A DNA stretch of 64,000 nt from CAYNFR01 sp964396595 (GTDB lineage Bacteria; Bacteroidota; Bacteroidia; Chitinophagales; Saprospiraceae). The stretch covers positions 35,150 to 99,149 of the forward strand of contig CAYNFR010000007.1 in NCBI GenBank assembly GCA_964396595.1. Reading direction: 5' to 3'. Positions 45,793-52,968 of this stretch are shown here, in pieces. The translations under genes and the position numbers were made by a program. The notes beneath the pieces are model-generated. The model was given only the letters and a program-made list of their open reading frames with translations, did not search any database and was not told the DNA's origin. Every line of letters starts with the position of its first letter. Positions within the stretch are counted from its first letter, which is position 1.

Positions 45793-46638
45793 CTACGTAT
45801 GAACATCCTCACGTAGTTGACATACCATACCATATCCGACTGTCTGTTCACCGACTAAAGAGAAGGTCCCGGAAGAGTCTTCAAATCGCATTGTAATATC
45901 ATATTTACTCTTTATCATTCTGAGGAATCTCTGTTCAGATACGAAGATGCAAGGATATTGAATCCATCGATCCTGGTAACCCTCAGGAAGAGCACCATGA
46001 CCATTCCAAGACAACTTGGAGTAATGCAGCGCGACGATGTCCTGGTCAGCTTCATTAAGACCTAAACGATGTAATAGCAGGCATTGGGCGCCTGAATCTA
46101 CGATCTGTTGCAAATATTTAAAGGGCTCATCAACAAAATGCAACACACCCGAGGCATGAACTATGTCTATTTGACCAAGAATTTCCTGCGCAGCTGACAT
46201 ATCTGAAACAAAACTCAGCTCATCATTTTCTAATGTCTTCGCATATTTCACCATTGTCGGTGTCTCTACAACCACCCATTGAAATCGGATATGCTTGTCA
46301 ATCATCTTCCGAATATGAAAATAATGCGCACCACAAGCACCTCCAAAATCTAAAACCTTGATTACTTCCTGTTGATTCGTTATGGGTTTGATCAAGGCAA
46401 GTAATGAATAAGCCTGAGTGGCACTGATCTCCAGGGGTTCACGATCCAATGACTCCGCATATCGAATAGTTTTTTCTAATATTAACTTAATCAACTGCTC
46501 CTGTTCATACGCACCACCGGAGCAGTATTGTAAAGCCTCTTGATAAGAGTCAAATTTATTCAATCCTATCAGACCGAGCTTTTTAGAAATGCCGGTAGGT
46601 ATTAGCTTCAACGTTACAAGTCGAATGAGATATTTCAT
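45793..46638 (-). CDS. TIGR04325-family methyltransferase
   Basis: 281 aa. VLDFGGACGAHYFHIRKMI is the nucleotide-binding loop I signature of this SAM-dependent family, with IVHASGVLHFVDEPFKYLQ as a later core. No signal peptide. TIGR04325 proteins are often found in surface-polysaccharide or cell-wall loci, but the acceptor is not known; no such cluster is present here. It starts 21 bases after thiL, so the two may share a transcript. Confidence 0.82.
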   Translation of the reverse strand: MKYLIRLVTLKLIPTGISKKLGLIGLNKFDSYQEALQYCSGGAYEQEQLIKLILEKTIRYAESLDREPLEISATQAYSLLALIKPITNQQEVIKVLDFGGACGAHYFHIRKMIDKHIRFQWVVVETPTMVKYAKTLENDELSFVSDMSAAQEILGQIDIVHASGVLHFVDEPFKYLQQIVDSGAQCLLLHRLGLNEADQDIVALHYSKLSWNGHGALPEGYQDRWIQYPCIFVSEQRFLRMIKSKYDITMRFEDSSGTFSLVGEQTVGYGMVCQLREDVHT

Positions 46639-46659
46639 ATCCCTCTTATTGAGCTGAGT

Positions 46660-47697
46660 TTATTTTTCAAAATGATTCCACCCTTGGGCAGTCAGTGGGT
46701 GAATCCTACCGCTAGTTCCATGGAGTGTGACACCATCAGCCTTATCTACAATCTCTCCAACAATATATACATCCGGCATGAAGCGTATTTTTTCTAAGTC
46801 ATTCTCACAGATGCTGAACAATAACTCGTAGTCCTCACCGCCATTGAGTGCACAGGTGATGGGATCTATGTTGAATTTAAGTGCTAATTCACGCACCTGA
46901 TCCTGCATGGGTAATTTTGCCTCTTCCAAGTAAGCCCCTACCCCACTCTGCTTGCATATATGCATCAGATCGGAGCTTAGCCCATCCGACAAGTCAATCA
47001 TCGAAGTAGGCAATATATTATTCTTGCTGAAAAACTCTATGGCAAACTTTGCAGCTTCGGGCTTAAGTTGACGCTCAATAATATAGTCATATCCTTCAAA
47101 ATCAGGTGTAAGGGTCTTATCGCTCAGATACAACTGTTTTTCTCGCTCCAGTAATTGTAGGCCGAGATATGCACCGCCTATATCACCCGTAAGACATAGA
47201 ATATCCCCTACAGTAGCCCCAGAACGATAAACTATCTTTGATGGATCATGTGCAATCCCAATAGCTGTCACACTGATTGTCATCCCTTTCGGGCTGGAGG
47301 TAGTATCACCCCCTATTAAATCGACCTTATATAATTTGCACGCATTCTCGATGCCTTGATACAATTCTTCCAGAGCTTCTACACTATATTTACTTGATAT
47401 CGCTATGGATACCGTGATATGTGTAGGAACAACATTCATGGCGTATATATCTGAAAGATTCACAATCACAGCCTTGTAGCCGATGTGTTTCATGGGACTA
47501 TACATTAAGTCGAAATGTATGCCTTCTACTAGCAAATCAGTCGAAATAACGGCTGCAGCCGATCCCATATCAATAACCGCCGCATCGTCACCAATACCGC
47601 GTATAGTGCTTTCGTGAATGTTATGAAAAGAACGTGTTAAGTGCTCTATCAATCCGAATTCACCTAACTTATTCACATCGGTAAGACCTGTTGACAT
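46660..47697 (-). CDS. thiL: Thiamine-monophosphate kinase
   Basis: 345 aa. ThiL phosphorylates thiamine monophosphate to thiamine diphosphate with ATP. The PurM-like fold shows IGDDAAVIDM (Mg2+/ATP loop), STDLLVEGIHFD, GGDTTSSPKGMTIS, LCLTGDIGGAYLGLQLL and IDLSDGLSSDLMHICK. Its product is the cofactor of the split transketolase encoded elsewhere in the window. It is on the minus strand, with a -7 box just upstream at 47758-47765, and is followed by the methyltransferase. Confidence 0.93.
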   Translation of the reverse strand: MSTGLTDVNKLGEFGLIEHLTRSFHNIHESTIRGIGDDAAVIDMGSAAAVISTDLLVEGIHFDLMYSPMKHIGYKAVIVNLSDIYAMNVVPTHITVSIAISSKYSVEALEELYQGIENACKLYKVDLIGGDTTSSPKGMTISVTAIGIAHDPSKIVYRSGATVGDILCLTGDIGGAYLGLQLLEREKQLYLSDKTLTPDFEGYDYIIERQLKPEAAKFAIEFFSKNNILPTSMIDLSDGLSSDLMHICKQSGVGAYLEEAKLPMQDQVRELALKFNIDPITCALNGGEDYELLFSICENDLEKIRFMPDVYIVGEIVDKADGVTLHGTSGRIHPLTAQGWNHFEK

Positions 47698-47757
47698 GTA
47701 CGTTCATTTTATTATTTAAGGCTGAGAAGTGCAGCCTCGTTAATCAAAAACATAGGG

Positions 47758-47765
47758 CAAAACTA
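47758..47765 (-). promoter_or_regulatory. -7 promoter box (TAGTTTTG) of thiL
   Basis: The minus-strand string TAGTTTTG fits TAnnTTTG and is about 60 bases before the thiL start. The nearest upstream TTG is 24 bases away, slightly too far. No TPP riboswitch fold is seen in this leader. Confidence 0.4.
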
Positions 47766-47812
47766 ATCCATTTAATCATTACATTACTTCAATTAATAAT
47801 ATATAAACTAGC

Positions 47813-47820
47813 TACATTTG
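47813..47820 (+). promoter_or_regulatory. -7 promoter box (TACATTTG) of the 2OG oxygenase gene
   Basis: An exact TAnnTTTG match lies 48 bases before the ATG at 47869, in the divergent region shared with thiL. The A/T-rich stretch before it holds no perfect TTG at the usual distance. Confidence 0.5.
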
Positions 47821-47868
47821 TGTAAAGAAACTTTGTCCGTCATTGCGACAAAATTATAACAGTAAGCT

Positions 47869-48711
47869 ATGTCATCATATTTTTTGAATAAGGAATTCAC
47901 AGATCTCAACGCTGTGGCACTTCGGTATCACGAACAGTATAGTAATGCAGAACCTTTTCCTAGCATCAGTTTCCAAAACTTTTTTAATGAAGACATGCTT
48001 AATCAGGTGCTGGAAGAGTTTCCTGATCTGACAAAAAAGGAAAATATACACTTCAATAATCCCAATGAGAAAAAACTAGCAACTAGAGGCGAGCATACAT
48101 TCGGACCGAAATTAAAAGCCTTGATGCACTTTATGAACTCACAGCCCATGCTTGAGTTCTTACAGACGCTGACGAATATTGAAGAGACGCTTTTGCCTGA
48201 TCCTTACTTCGAAGGAGGCGGATGCCATGAATCCAAAGCGGGAGGGCTCCTCAAAGTACATGCGGACTTTAACAAACACAGGCTTACAGGACTCGATCGC
48301 AGACTTAATGTACTAATCTATCTTAACAAGGATTGGAAAGACGAATATGGAGGCCATTTTGAGTTATGGAATAAGGACATGACTCAGTGTGTAAAAAAAG
48401 TAAGACCGGACTTTAACACCTTAGCTATGTTTAGCACGACAGATTTTTCTTACCATGGACTACCAGATCCCATTACATGTCCACCTGATCGTAGTCGCAA
48501 ATCTCTGGCGTTATATTACTATTCTAATGGTCGTCCTGACTCGGAGCTTTCTGAAAGAGGCGCTGCCATCAACACAAAATTTGTCGATCGCAAGGGAAAC
48601 ACAAGTGAAAACAAAATGCGCTGGTTTAACACCGCTGTAAATATCATCACTGACATCACACCTCCTATACTTCTACGCACAGCGAAGAAGATGTTTGTTA
48701 AGAGCGTGTGA
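47869..48711 (+). CDS. 2OG-Fe(II) oxygenase (prolyl hydroxylase-like)
   Basis: 280 aa. The double-stranded beta-helix core shows HADFNKHRLTGLDRRLNVLI with the metal HxD, then GGHFELWNKDMTQ, and YHGLPDPITCPPDRSRKSLA with the distal His and the 2-oxoglutarate-binding Arg. Such enzymes hydroxylate amino-acid side chains or small molecules using O2, Fe2+ and 2-oxoglutarate. The target is unknown. It resembles oxygenases near sugar-modification genes, but here it is alone. Confidence 0.85.
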   Translation: MSSYFLNKEFTDLNAVALRYHEQYSNAEPFPSISFQNFFNEDMLNQVLEEFPDLTKKENIHFNNPNEKKLATRGEHTFGPKLKALMHFMNSQPMLEFLQTLTNIEETLLPDPYFEGGGCHESKAGGLLKVHADFNKHRLTGLDRRLNVLIYLNKDWKDEYGGHFELWNKDMTQCVKKVRPDFNTLAMFSTTDFSYHGLPDPITCPPDRSRKSLALYYYSNGRPDSELSERGAAINTKFVDRKGNTSENKMRWFNTAVNIITDITPPILLRTAKKMFVKSV

Positions 48712-48776
48712 TGGCAACTAGGTATTCAGCGAATGAACACGTGATCATATTCGCTTTATAATGGTGGTGCCTTGTC

Positions 48777-48794
48777 GATGAAATCAATTTCATC
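48777..48794. other. Perfect inverted repeat between convergent genes
   Basis: GATGAAAT (48777-48784), two-base gap, ATTTCATC (48787-48794). It sits between the oxygenase gene and the convergent esterase gene. A short T-rich stretch follows but no classic U-tail, so a terminator role is unsure. Confidence 0.35.
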
Positions 48795-48846
48795 TATTGT
48801 CGTAAATAGTCTTCTACTAGAATTTTTTGCACTATAGCAGATGCTC

Positions 48847-49848
48847 TTATTCATGCGCCTTTAAAAACACCGCAACATCTTGTACCGCTCTAAGACCTTG
48901 ACTTCCAAATCCTTTGAGTCCAAAAAAGGCATGGATCGCACCTTGATATCTTCTGATTTCAGTGTGGACAGCTGCTTGCTTTAGTTTTTCAGCCATTGCC
49001 TCTCCTTCATCACGTAGTGGATCGAACTCGGCAGTAATCACCAATACAGGGGGCATTGCTTCCCATCCACCCGTGTTGAGCAGATCGATACGGGGATCAC
49101 TCAACTGATCCGTAGATGTAAAAAGTGCTTGTGTAAAATTCATCATTGCCCTCTCAGTCAGGTAATAATCATGCGCATAAGCTCTTCTTGATTCTGTTTC
49201 CGGGCTGGTAGCATTTGTGACCGGATATATAGCCACAACAGCACGAAGCCTATCCCGCAAAGAGGTATGGCTAAGCGTTCTCGCAACGCTCAATGCCATA
49301 TTGCCACCGGCACTATCTCCTATAATAATCAGCTTCTTACAGCTCACCAGATCGATACCGATAAGTAGCTGCTCTGCAATGGCAAGACATTCCTCATGTG
49401 CTCTCGGAAACGGAAATTCGGGTGCGAGCGAATAATTAATACTAATAACAGGGATACGCGTCTCTACGGCCAATCTGCGTGATTGTTCCTCAAACACCTC
49501 TATACTGCCTATACACCAGCCCCCTCCATGGATGTATAATATGCAATCATCTTTCGTTCCAGCTGAATGATCATACAATCTGCAATCTATCTCGCCATGA
49601 AGTATAGAAATCTGAAAATCCGTAATCACATCTACCGGCACCCTAATCAGGTGCTTATAGCGTGCAGCAAAGGCCTCCAGATATTTACGCAGTGCTACAG
49701 GGTGCTGATGATCGAGATTAGGAACAAATTTCAAGACTATGCCCGTCTTAAATTCTACCCTCCCATGTGGCACCGTGCATATATAATCATAGACCCGATA
49801 CCCAAGAAACATGATGGCTATCAATATTCCAAGGATGAGCAACAACAT
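48847..49848 (-). CDS. Alpha/beta hydrolase, hormone-sensitive-lipase family
   Basis: 333 aa. A signal-anchor helix occupies about residues 1-18. HGGGWCIGS is the oxyanion-hole motif and GDSAGGN contains the nucleophile Ser. Asp in FDPLRDEGEAM and His in GAIHAFFGL complete the triad. This is the HSL-type carboxylesterase group that prefers short acyl esters. It is probably membrane-attached facing outside. It starts 11 bases after the FKBP isomerase gene, so the two are probably co-transcribed. Confidence 0.88.
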   Translation of the reverse strand: MLLLILGILIAIMFLGYRVYDYICTVPHGRVEFKTGIVLKFVPNLDHQHPVALRKYLEAFAARYKHLIRVPVDVITDFQISILHGEIDCRLYDHSAGTKDDCILYIHGGGWCIGSIEVFEEQSRRLAVETRIPVISINYSLAPEFPFPRAHEECLAIAEQLLIGIDLVSCKKLIIIGDSAGGNMALSVARTLSHTSLRDRLRAVVAIYPVTNATSPETESRRAYAHDYYLTERAMMNFTQALFTSTDQLSDPRIDLLNTGGWEAMPPVLVITAEFDPLRDEGEAMAEKLKQAAVHTEIRRYQGAIHAFFGLKGFGSQGLRAVQDVAVFLKAHE

Positions 49849-49859
49849 ATGTTAGATAA

Positions 49860-50516
49860 TTAATTAATGGCTATAAGCTCTACATCAAAAATCAACGCAG
49901 CAAATGGTGGTATGTCGGCCCCTGCCCCTCTCTCTCCGTAAGCTAGATTATAAGGTATAAAAAAACGAAATTTAGAACCCGGGCTCATGTATTGTACGCC
50001 TTCAGTCCAGCCTGCTATCACGCGATTGAGGGGAAACGTTGCCGGAGTTCCTCTGGCTATCGAACTATCAAATAGTTTTCCATTTATAAGCATTCCTTCA
50101 TAATGCACAGTGACAGAGCTGGTGGTCGTAGGGCGAGCTCCTGTAGCTTCGACCAATACTTCATATTGTAAACCGGACTGTGTGCTTATGACACCTGGCC
50201 GTAGTGCATTCTGCGCTAAATAAGCTTCTCCCTCTTCTTTAACTTTCGTAAACATTGACATTTTTTGTGTTTGAAAATATTGATAATTAATGCTGTCACA
50301 AGACTGCTGTGTCAATAAACCACCCTGACCCATGAGCGCATCTCTGATGCCTTGCATCATACTCTCCAGATCTAAATCGCCTGCACCCTGATTTTTTAGC
50401 CTATCACCATAACTCTGACCAAGACTATAACTGACGGTATCTCTTATCGTCTGTGCTGATACAGCTCCTGCGAACAAGCAAAGGGTCACAATTGACAAGA
50501 AATAATGACGAACCAT
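49860..50516 (-). CDS. FKBP-type peptidyl-prolyl isomerase, exported
   Basis: 218 aa with a signal peptide at 1-22 (SAQ end). An N-terminal helical dimerisation domain (about 25-110) resembles FkpA/Mip. The C-terminal FKBP domain shows VHYEGMLINGKLFDSS, PLNRVIAGWTEGVQYM, and the pocket residues of FIPYNLAYGERGAG and IPPFAALIFDVELI. It catalyses cis-trans prolyl isomerisation and acts as a chaperone in the periplasm. The esterase gene follows it by 11 bases. A -7 box candidate (TACTTTTG) lies at 50539-50546. Confidence 0.92.
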   Translation of the reverse strand: MVRHYFLSIVTLCLFAGAVSAQTIRDTVSYSLGQSYGDRLKNQGAGDLDLESMMQGIRDALMGQGGLLTQQSCDSINYQYFQTQKMSMFTKVKEEGEAYLAQNALRPGVISTQSGLQYEVLVEATGARPTTTSSVTVHYEGMLINGKLFDSSIARGTPATFPLNRVIAGWTEGVQYMSPGSKFRFFIPYNLAYGERGAGADIPPFAALIFDVELIAIN

Positions 50517-50538
50517 TATATGAATGATTTAAGAAAGG

Positions 50539-50546
50539 CAAAAGTA
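50539..50546 (-). promoter_or_regulatory. -7 promoter box candidate of the FKBP gene
   Basis: TACTTTTG on the minus strand, 22 bases before the ATG of the FKBP gene. It fits TAnnTTTG, but no TTG lies 17-23 bases further upstream. Confidence 0.38.
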
Positions 50547-50630
50547 GTTCTAATCATTCAAGCGTCTTAAAAAATATTTGACGACTACAAAAAATGAATT
50601 GCCACACTTTCATGTGAATAGAAAAAGACT

Positions 50631-50638
50631 ATTTTTGC
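50631..50638 (+). promoter_or_regulatory. -7 promoter box (TATTTTTG) of tRNA-Gln
   Basis: TATTTTTG ends 9 bases before the first base of tRNA-Gln, the expected spacing for a start just upstream of the mature 5' end. Confidence 0.55.
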
Positions 50639-50647
50639 ACTCCGAAT

Positions 50648-50719
50648 TGACCCATGGTGTAATAGGTAACACTCCAGATTTTGGTTCTGTCATTCTAGGT
50701 TCGAGTCCTAGTGGGTCAA
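50648..50719 (+). tRNA. tRNA-Gln (anticodon TTG)
   Basis: 72-nt tRNA. The acceptor TGACCCA (50648-50654) pairs with TGGGTCA (50712-50718), and the discriminator is A at 50719. The anticodon loop is TTTTGGT, anticodon TTG at 50681-50683 (reads CAA/CAG). The T arm is CTAGG-TTCGAGT-CCTAG. The first base pair of the anticodon stem is a C-T mismatch (50674/50690). A promoter box and a terminator flank the gene. Confidence 0.93.
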
Positions 50720-50720
50720 C

Positions 50721-50750
50721 AAAAAGCTCTTTGCGGAAAGAGCTTTTTTT
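50721..50750. terminator. Terminator after tRNA-Gln
   Basis: AAAAAGCTCTTT (50721-50732), loop GCGG, AAAGAGCTTTTTTT (50737-50750). It is a perfect stem with a T run, 2 bases past the tRNA. The A-run side could also stop the convergent helical-protein gene. Confidence 0.85.
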
Positions 50751-50771
50751 ATTTTAGCTTCCCCTTATTCA

Positions 50772-51512
50772 TTACGCTCCCATCATCGCTTCTAAAGCAT
50801 CTTGCTCTATGCGCAGAACGAAATCAAAGAGTGTATTCTGTTCAGTGATGTCCAGTGAGCCAAAAATATTGTCTGCCTCGGCGATCAATGATAATCCTAT
50901 TCCCAAAGCATTAATCTCTATTTCAGAATAGGTCGCAGGACGATTTTTCATCTTCGTAATGATGGTATTTAAAATATCGACAATCCTACGGACCTTCGGT
51001 CTGTCCTTCAATACTTCGAATAATTGTCGGCTATCTGACATAAATCTATCGATATCAGATCTCTTAAGTTTATTAATGAACGCATGTAAATCTGTCGTCA
51101 CAAATGGAGGTAACTTACCGTTTGCTATGGCCTCTGAAGCGATACTCTCTTCGAACCGTGTCGCAGTCCTGAAGGTGTTCAGGGCGCTAAGTCCCGCAGA
51201 AAGTATTCCCGGAAGATGACGACCATACTTAAAAACAATACCGGCCGAATCCATCACTAAGCGCATTAACTTCTCCGGATGCTTGATATATAATTCGAGT
51301 TGGCTAAAAGCTTTATTAAGCTCTTGTCTTTTTGAAAGTGGTGGATAGATATGTGTTAAAAAGTATGATCTGATCATTTCGAATTTTAACGCAGTCATCG
51401 ACGGTGGTAATGCATAATGTTGCGCAATAACTTCGTAATTATATCGATCTGCGATCATTTGCCGGTAGGCTTCTATGATGCTATTTTTAACAATTTCTTT
51501 GTTTATTTCCAA
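50772..51512 (-). CDS. Helical protein of unknown function
   Basis: 246 aa from a TTG at 51512, which lies 14 bases after the sulfatase stop behind an AAGAGA stretch; an ATG at 51461 is the alternative and would remove 17 residues. No signal peptide. The whole sequence is predicted alpha-helical from heptad-like spacing, with a mildly hydrophobic stretch around residues 85-115 (SAGIVFKYGRHLPGILSAG) that may touch a membrane. I do not recognise a family. It may be the last gene of the ThuA/cytochrome/sulfatase operon because it follows so closely. Confidence 0.6.
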   Translation of the reverse strand: MEINKEIVKNSIIEAYRQMIADRYNYEVIAQHYALPPSMTALKFEMIRSYFLTHIYPPLSKRQELNKAFSQLELYIKHPEKLMRLVMDSAGIVFKYGRHLPGILSAGLSALNTFRTATRFEESIASEAIANGKLPPFVTTDLHAFINKLKRSDIDRFMSDSRQLFEVLKDRPKVRRIVDILNTIITKMKNRPATYSEIEINALGIGLSLIAEADNIFGSLDITEQNTLFDFVLRIEQDALEAMMGA

Positions 51513-51528
51513 TCTCTTGTCCTATTCG

Positions 51529-52968
51529 TCATTCGTCTGCGACAGAACCGTTCTGACGAACCCCAGCGCCTGAACTATCCGTAAGTTTATCTCCCAGTTC
51601 TATACGTGCGCGCGCAACATGGATCAAGAGCGATTCTACCACTTCGGGAAATTGATCAATCACATTGTGTTGCTCACTTATGTCATTGACCAGATCATAG
51701 AGTTCAAGCTCAATTTTGACTTGTTCATAAGGAGTAGGCAGGCCATCAGCAGTACCCACCTTTCCGGCGAATGATGTGTATTCGTGCGGTAAATACATTT
51801 TCCAACGTCCATCGCCACTCAATACTGCCTGTAATTGATTCGTCAGATAATAGAAAAAATAAGCATCTTGATGAGGTTGATATTGGCTATTGATAGAGAG
51901 TAAATGACTGAAAGATCTACCGTCTATCCTCAGCGGTGGCAATTCGAAGCCCAATAAATCTGCTATAGTAGGCAATACATCTATCGTCATGGCCGGTGAC
52001 TCGATGACCCTTGCATCTTTTATTTTATCCGGCCACTTCATGATAAACGGAATTCTGACGCCTCCCTCGAATACTGTGCCCTTTCCTTCTCTCAGCACAC
52101 CGGCCGAACCACTGTGCCCTCCATAGGACAACCATGGCCCATTATCTGAGGCAAATATGATTATCGTGTTACCGCTGATGCCATTTTTTTCAAGAGCCTC
52201 TACTAACTGTCCGACAGAATCATCAATTTCTTCTATGACATCTGCATACAATCCAGCCGGGGATTTACCCTGGAAACGCTCAGAGGCGTACAAAGGGACA
52301 TGGGGCATCGGATGTGGGAAATACAGAAAGAACGGCTTATCATGATGACGGTGTATAAAATCAACCGCGCGGACTGTGAGATCTCGAGTGAGATGGGTCT
52401 GATCCCATAAGGTATCGATAATACGATCATTTTCTATCAGGGGTAGTGGGGGAAAATCAAACCACAAGCCTTGTTTGGGGTGATTTGGCCACATATCATT
52501 GGAGTATGGAATACCCATATATTCATCAAATCCATGTCTATTCGGTAAAAAAGGGGGAAGATGACCCAAATGCCATTTTCCGAATATACCCGTCCGATAG
52601 CCATTTTCTTTTAGCAATTCAGCTAGCGTGGTCTCGTCATCGTGTAAGCCTATTTTGGCTTCAGGCATCAGCGCATTATGGATACCCACTCTTCCGGAAT
52701 AGCATCCTGTGAGCAAAGCAGCTCTGGATGCCGAGCAAACCGGATGGGGCACATAAAACTGATTAAATTTTAGTCCCTCACGGGCCAATTTATCAATGTG
52801 TGGGGTGCGAATGCTCTCAGATCCATAGACCCCCAGATCGCCATATCCCTGATCATCTGTGAAAACGATAATAATATTGGGGCGGTTAGCCCCTTTTTCT
52901 TCTTCTACATCATACTTACAACTGAGCATCAGCATTATCGCCCCTGCCAATCCCAACAATAGCCTCAT
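51529..52968 (-). CDS. Sulfatase lipoprotein (arylsulfatase-like)
   Basis: 479 aa with lipobox LSC at residue 17. RPNIIIVFTDDQGYGDLG holds the metal-binding Asp pair. PVCSASRAALLTG carries the C-x-A-x-R formylglycine site, with Cys78 expected to be modified by an anaerobic or aerobic maturase encoded elsewhere. GKWHLGHLPPFLPNRHGFDEY and FASDNGPWL give further active-site residues. It removes sulfate from a glycan or aryl ester outside the cytoplasm. Its start overlaps the upstream gene's end by 4 bases, so it belongs to the three-gene unit with the cytochrome protein and ThuA. Confidence 0.93.
   Translation of the reverse strand: MRLLLGLAGAIMLMLSCKYDVEEEKGANRPNIIIVFTDDQGYGDLGVYGSESIRTPHIDKLAREGLKFNQFYVPHPVCSASRAALLTGCYSGRVGIHNALMPEAKIGLHDDETTLAELLKENGYRTGIFGKWHLGHLPPFLPNRHGFDEYMGIPYSNDMWPNHPKQGLWFDFPPLPLIENDRIIDTLWDQTHLTRDLTVRAVDFIHRHHDKPFFLYFPHPMPHVPLYASERFQGKSPAGLYADVIEEIDDSVGQLVEALEKNGISGNTIIIFASDNGPWLSYGGHSGSAGVLREGKGTVFEGGVRIPFIMKWPDKIKDARVIESPAMTIDVLPTIADLLGFELPPLRIDGRSFSHLLSINSQYQPHQDAYFFYYLTNQLQAVLSGDGRWKMYLPHEYTSFAGKVGTADGLPTPYEQVKIELELYDLVNDISEQHNVIDQFPEVVESLLIHVARARIELGDKLTDSSGAGVRQNGSVADE

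Noticed and set aside
47698..47868. Possible TPP riboswitch near thiL
   Set aside because: No conserved TPP riboswitch core or helical arrangement is visible in this short leader.
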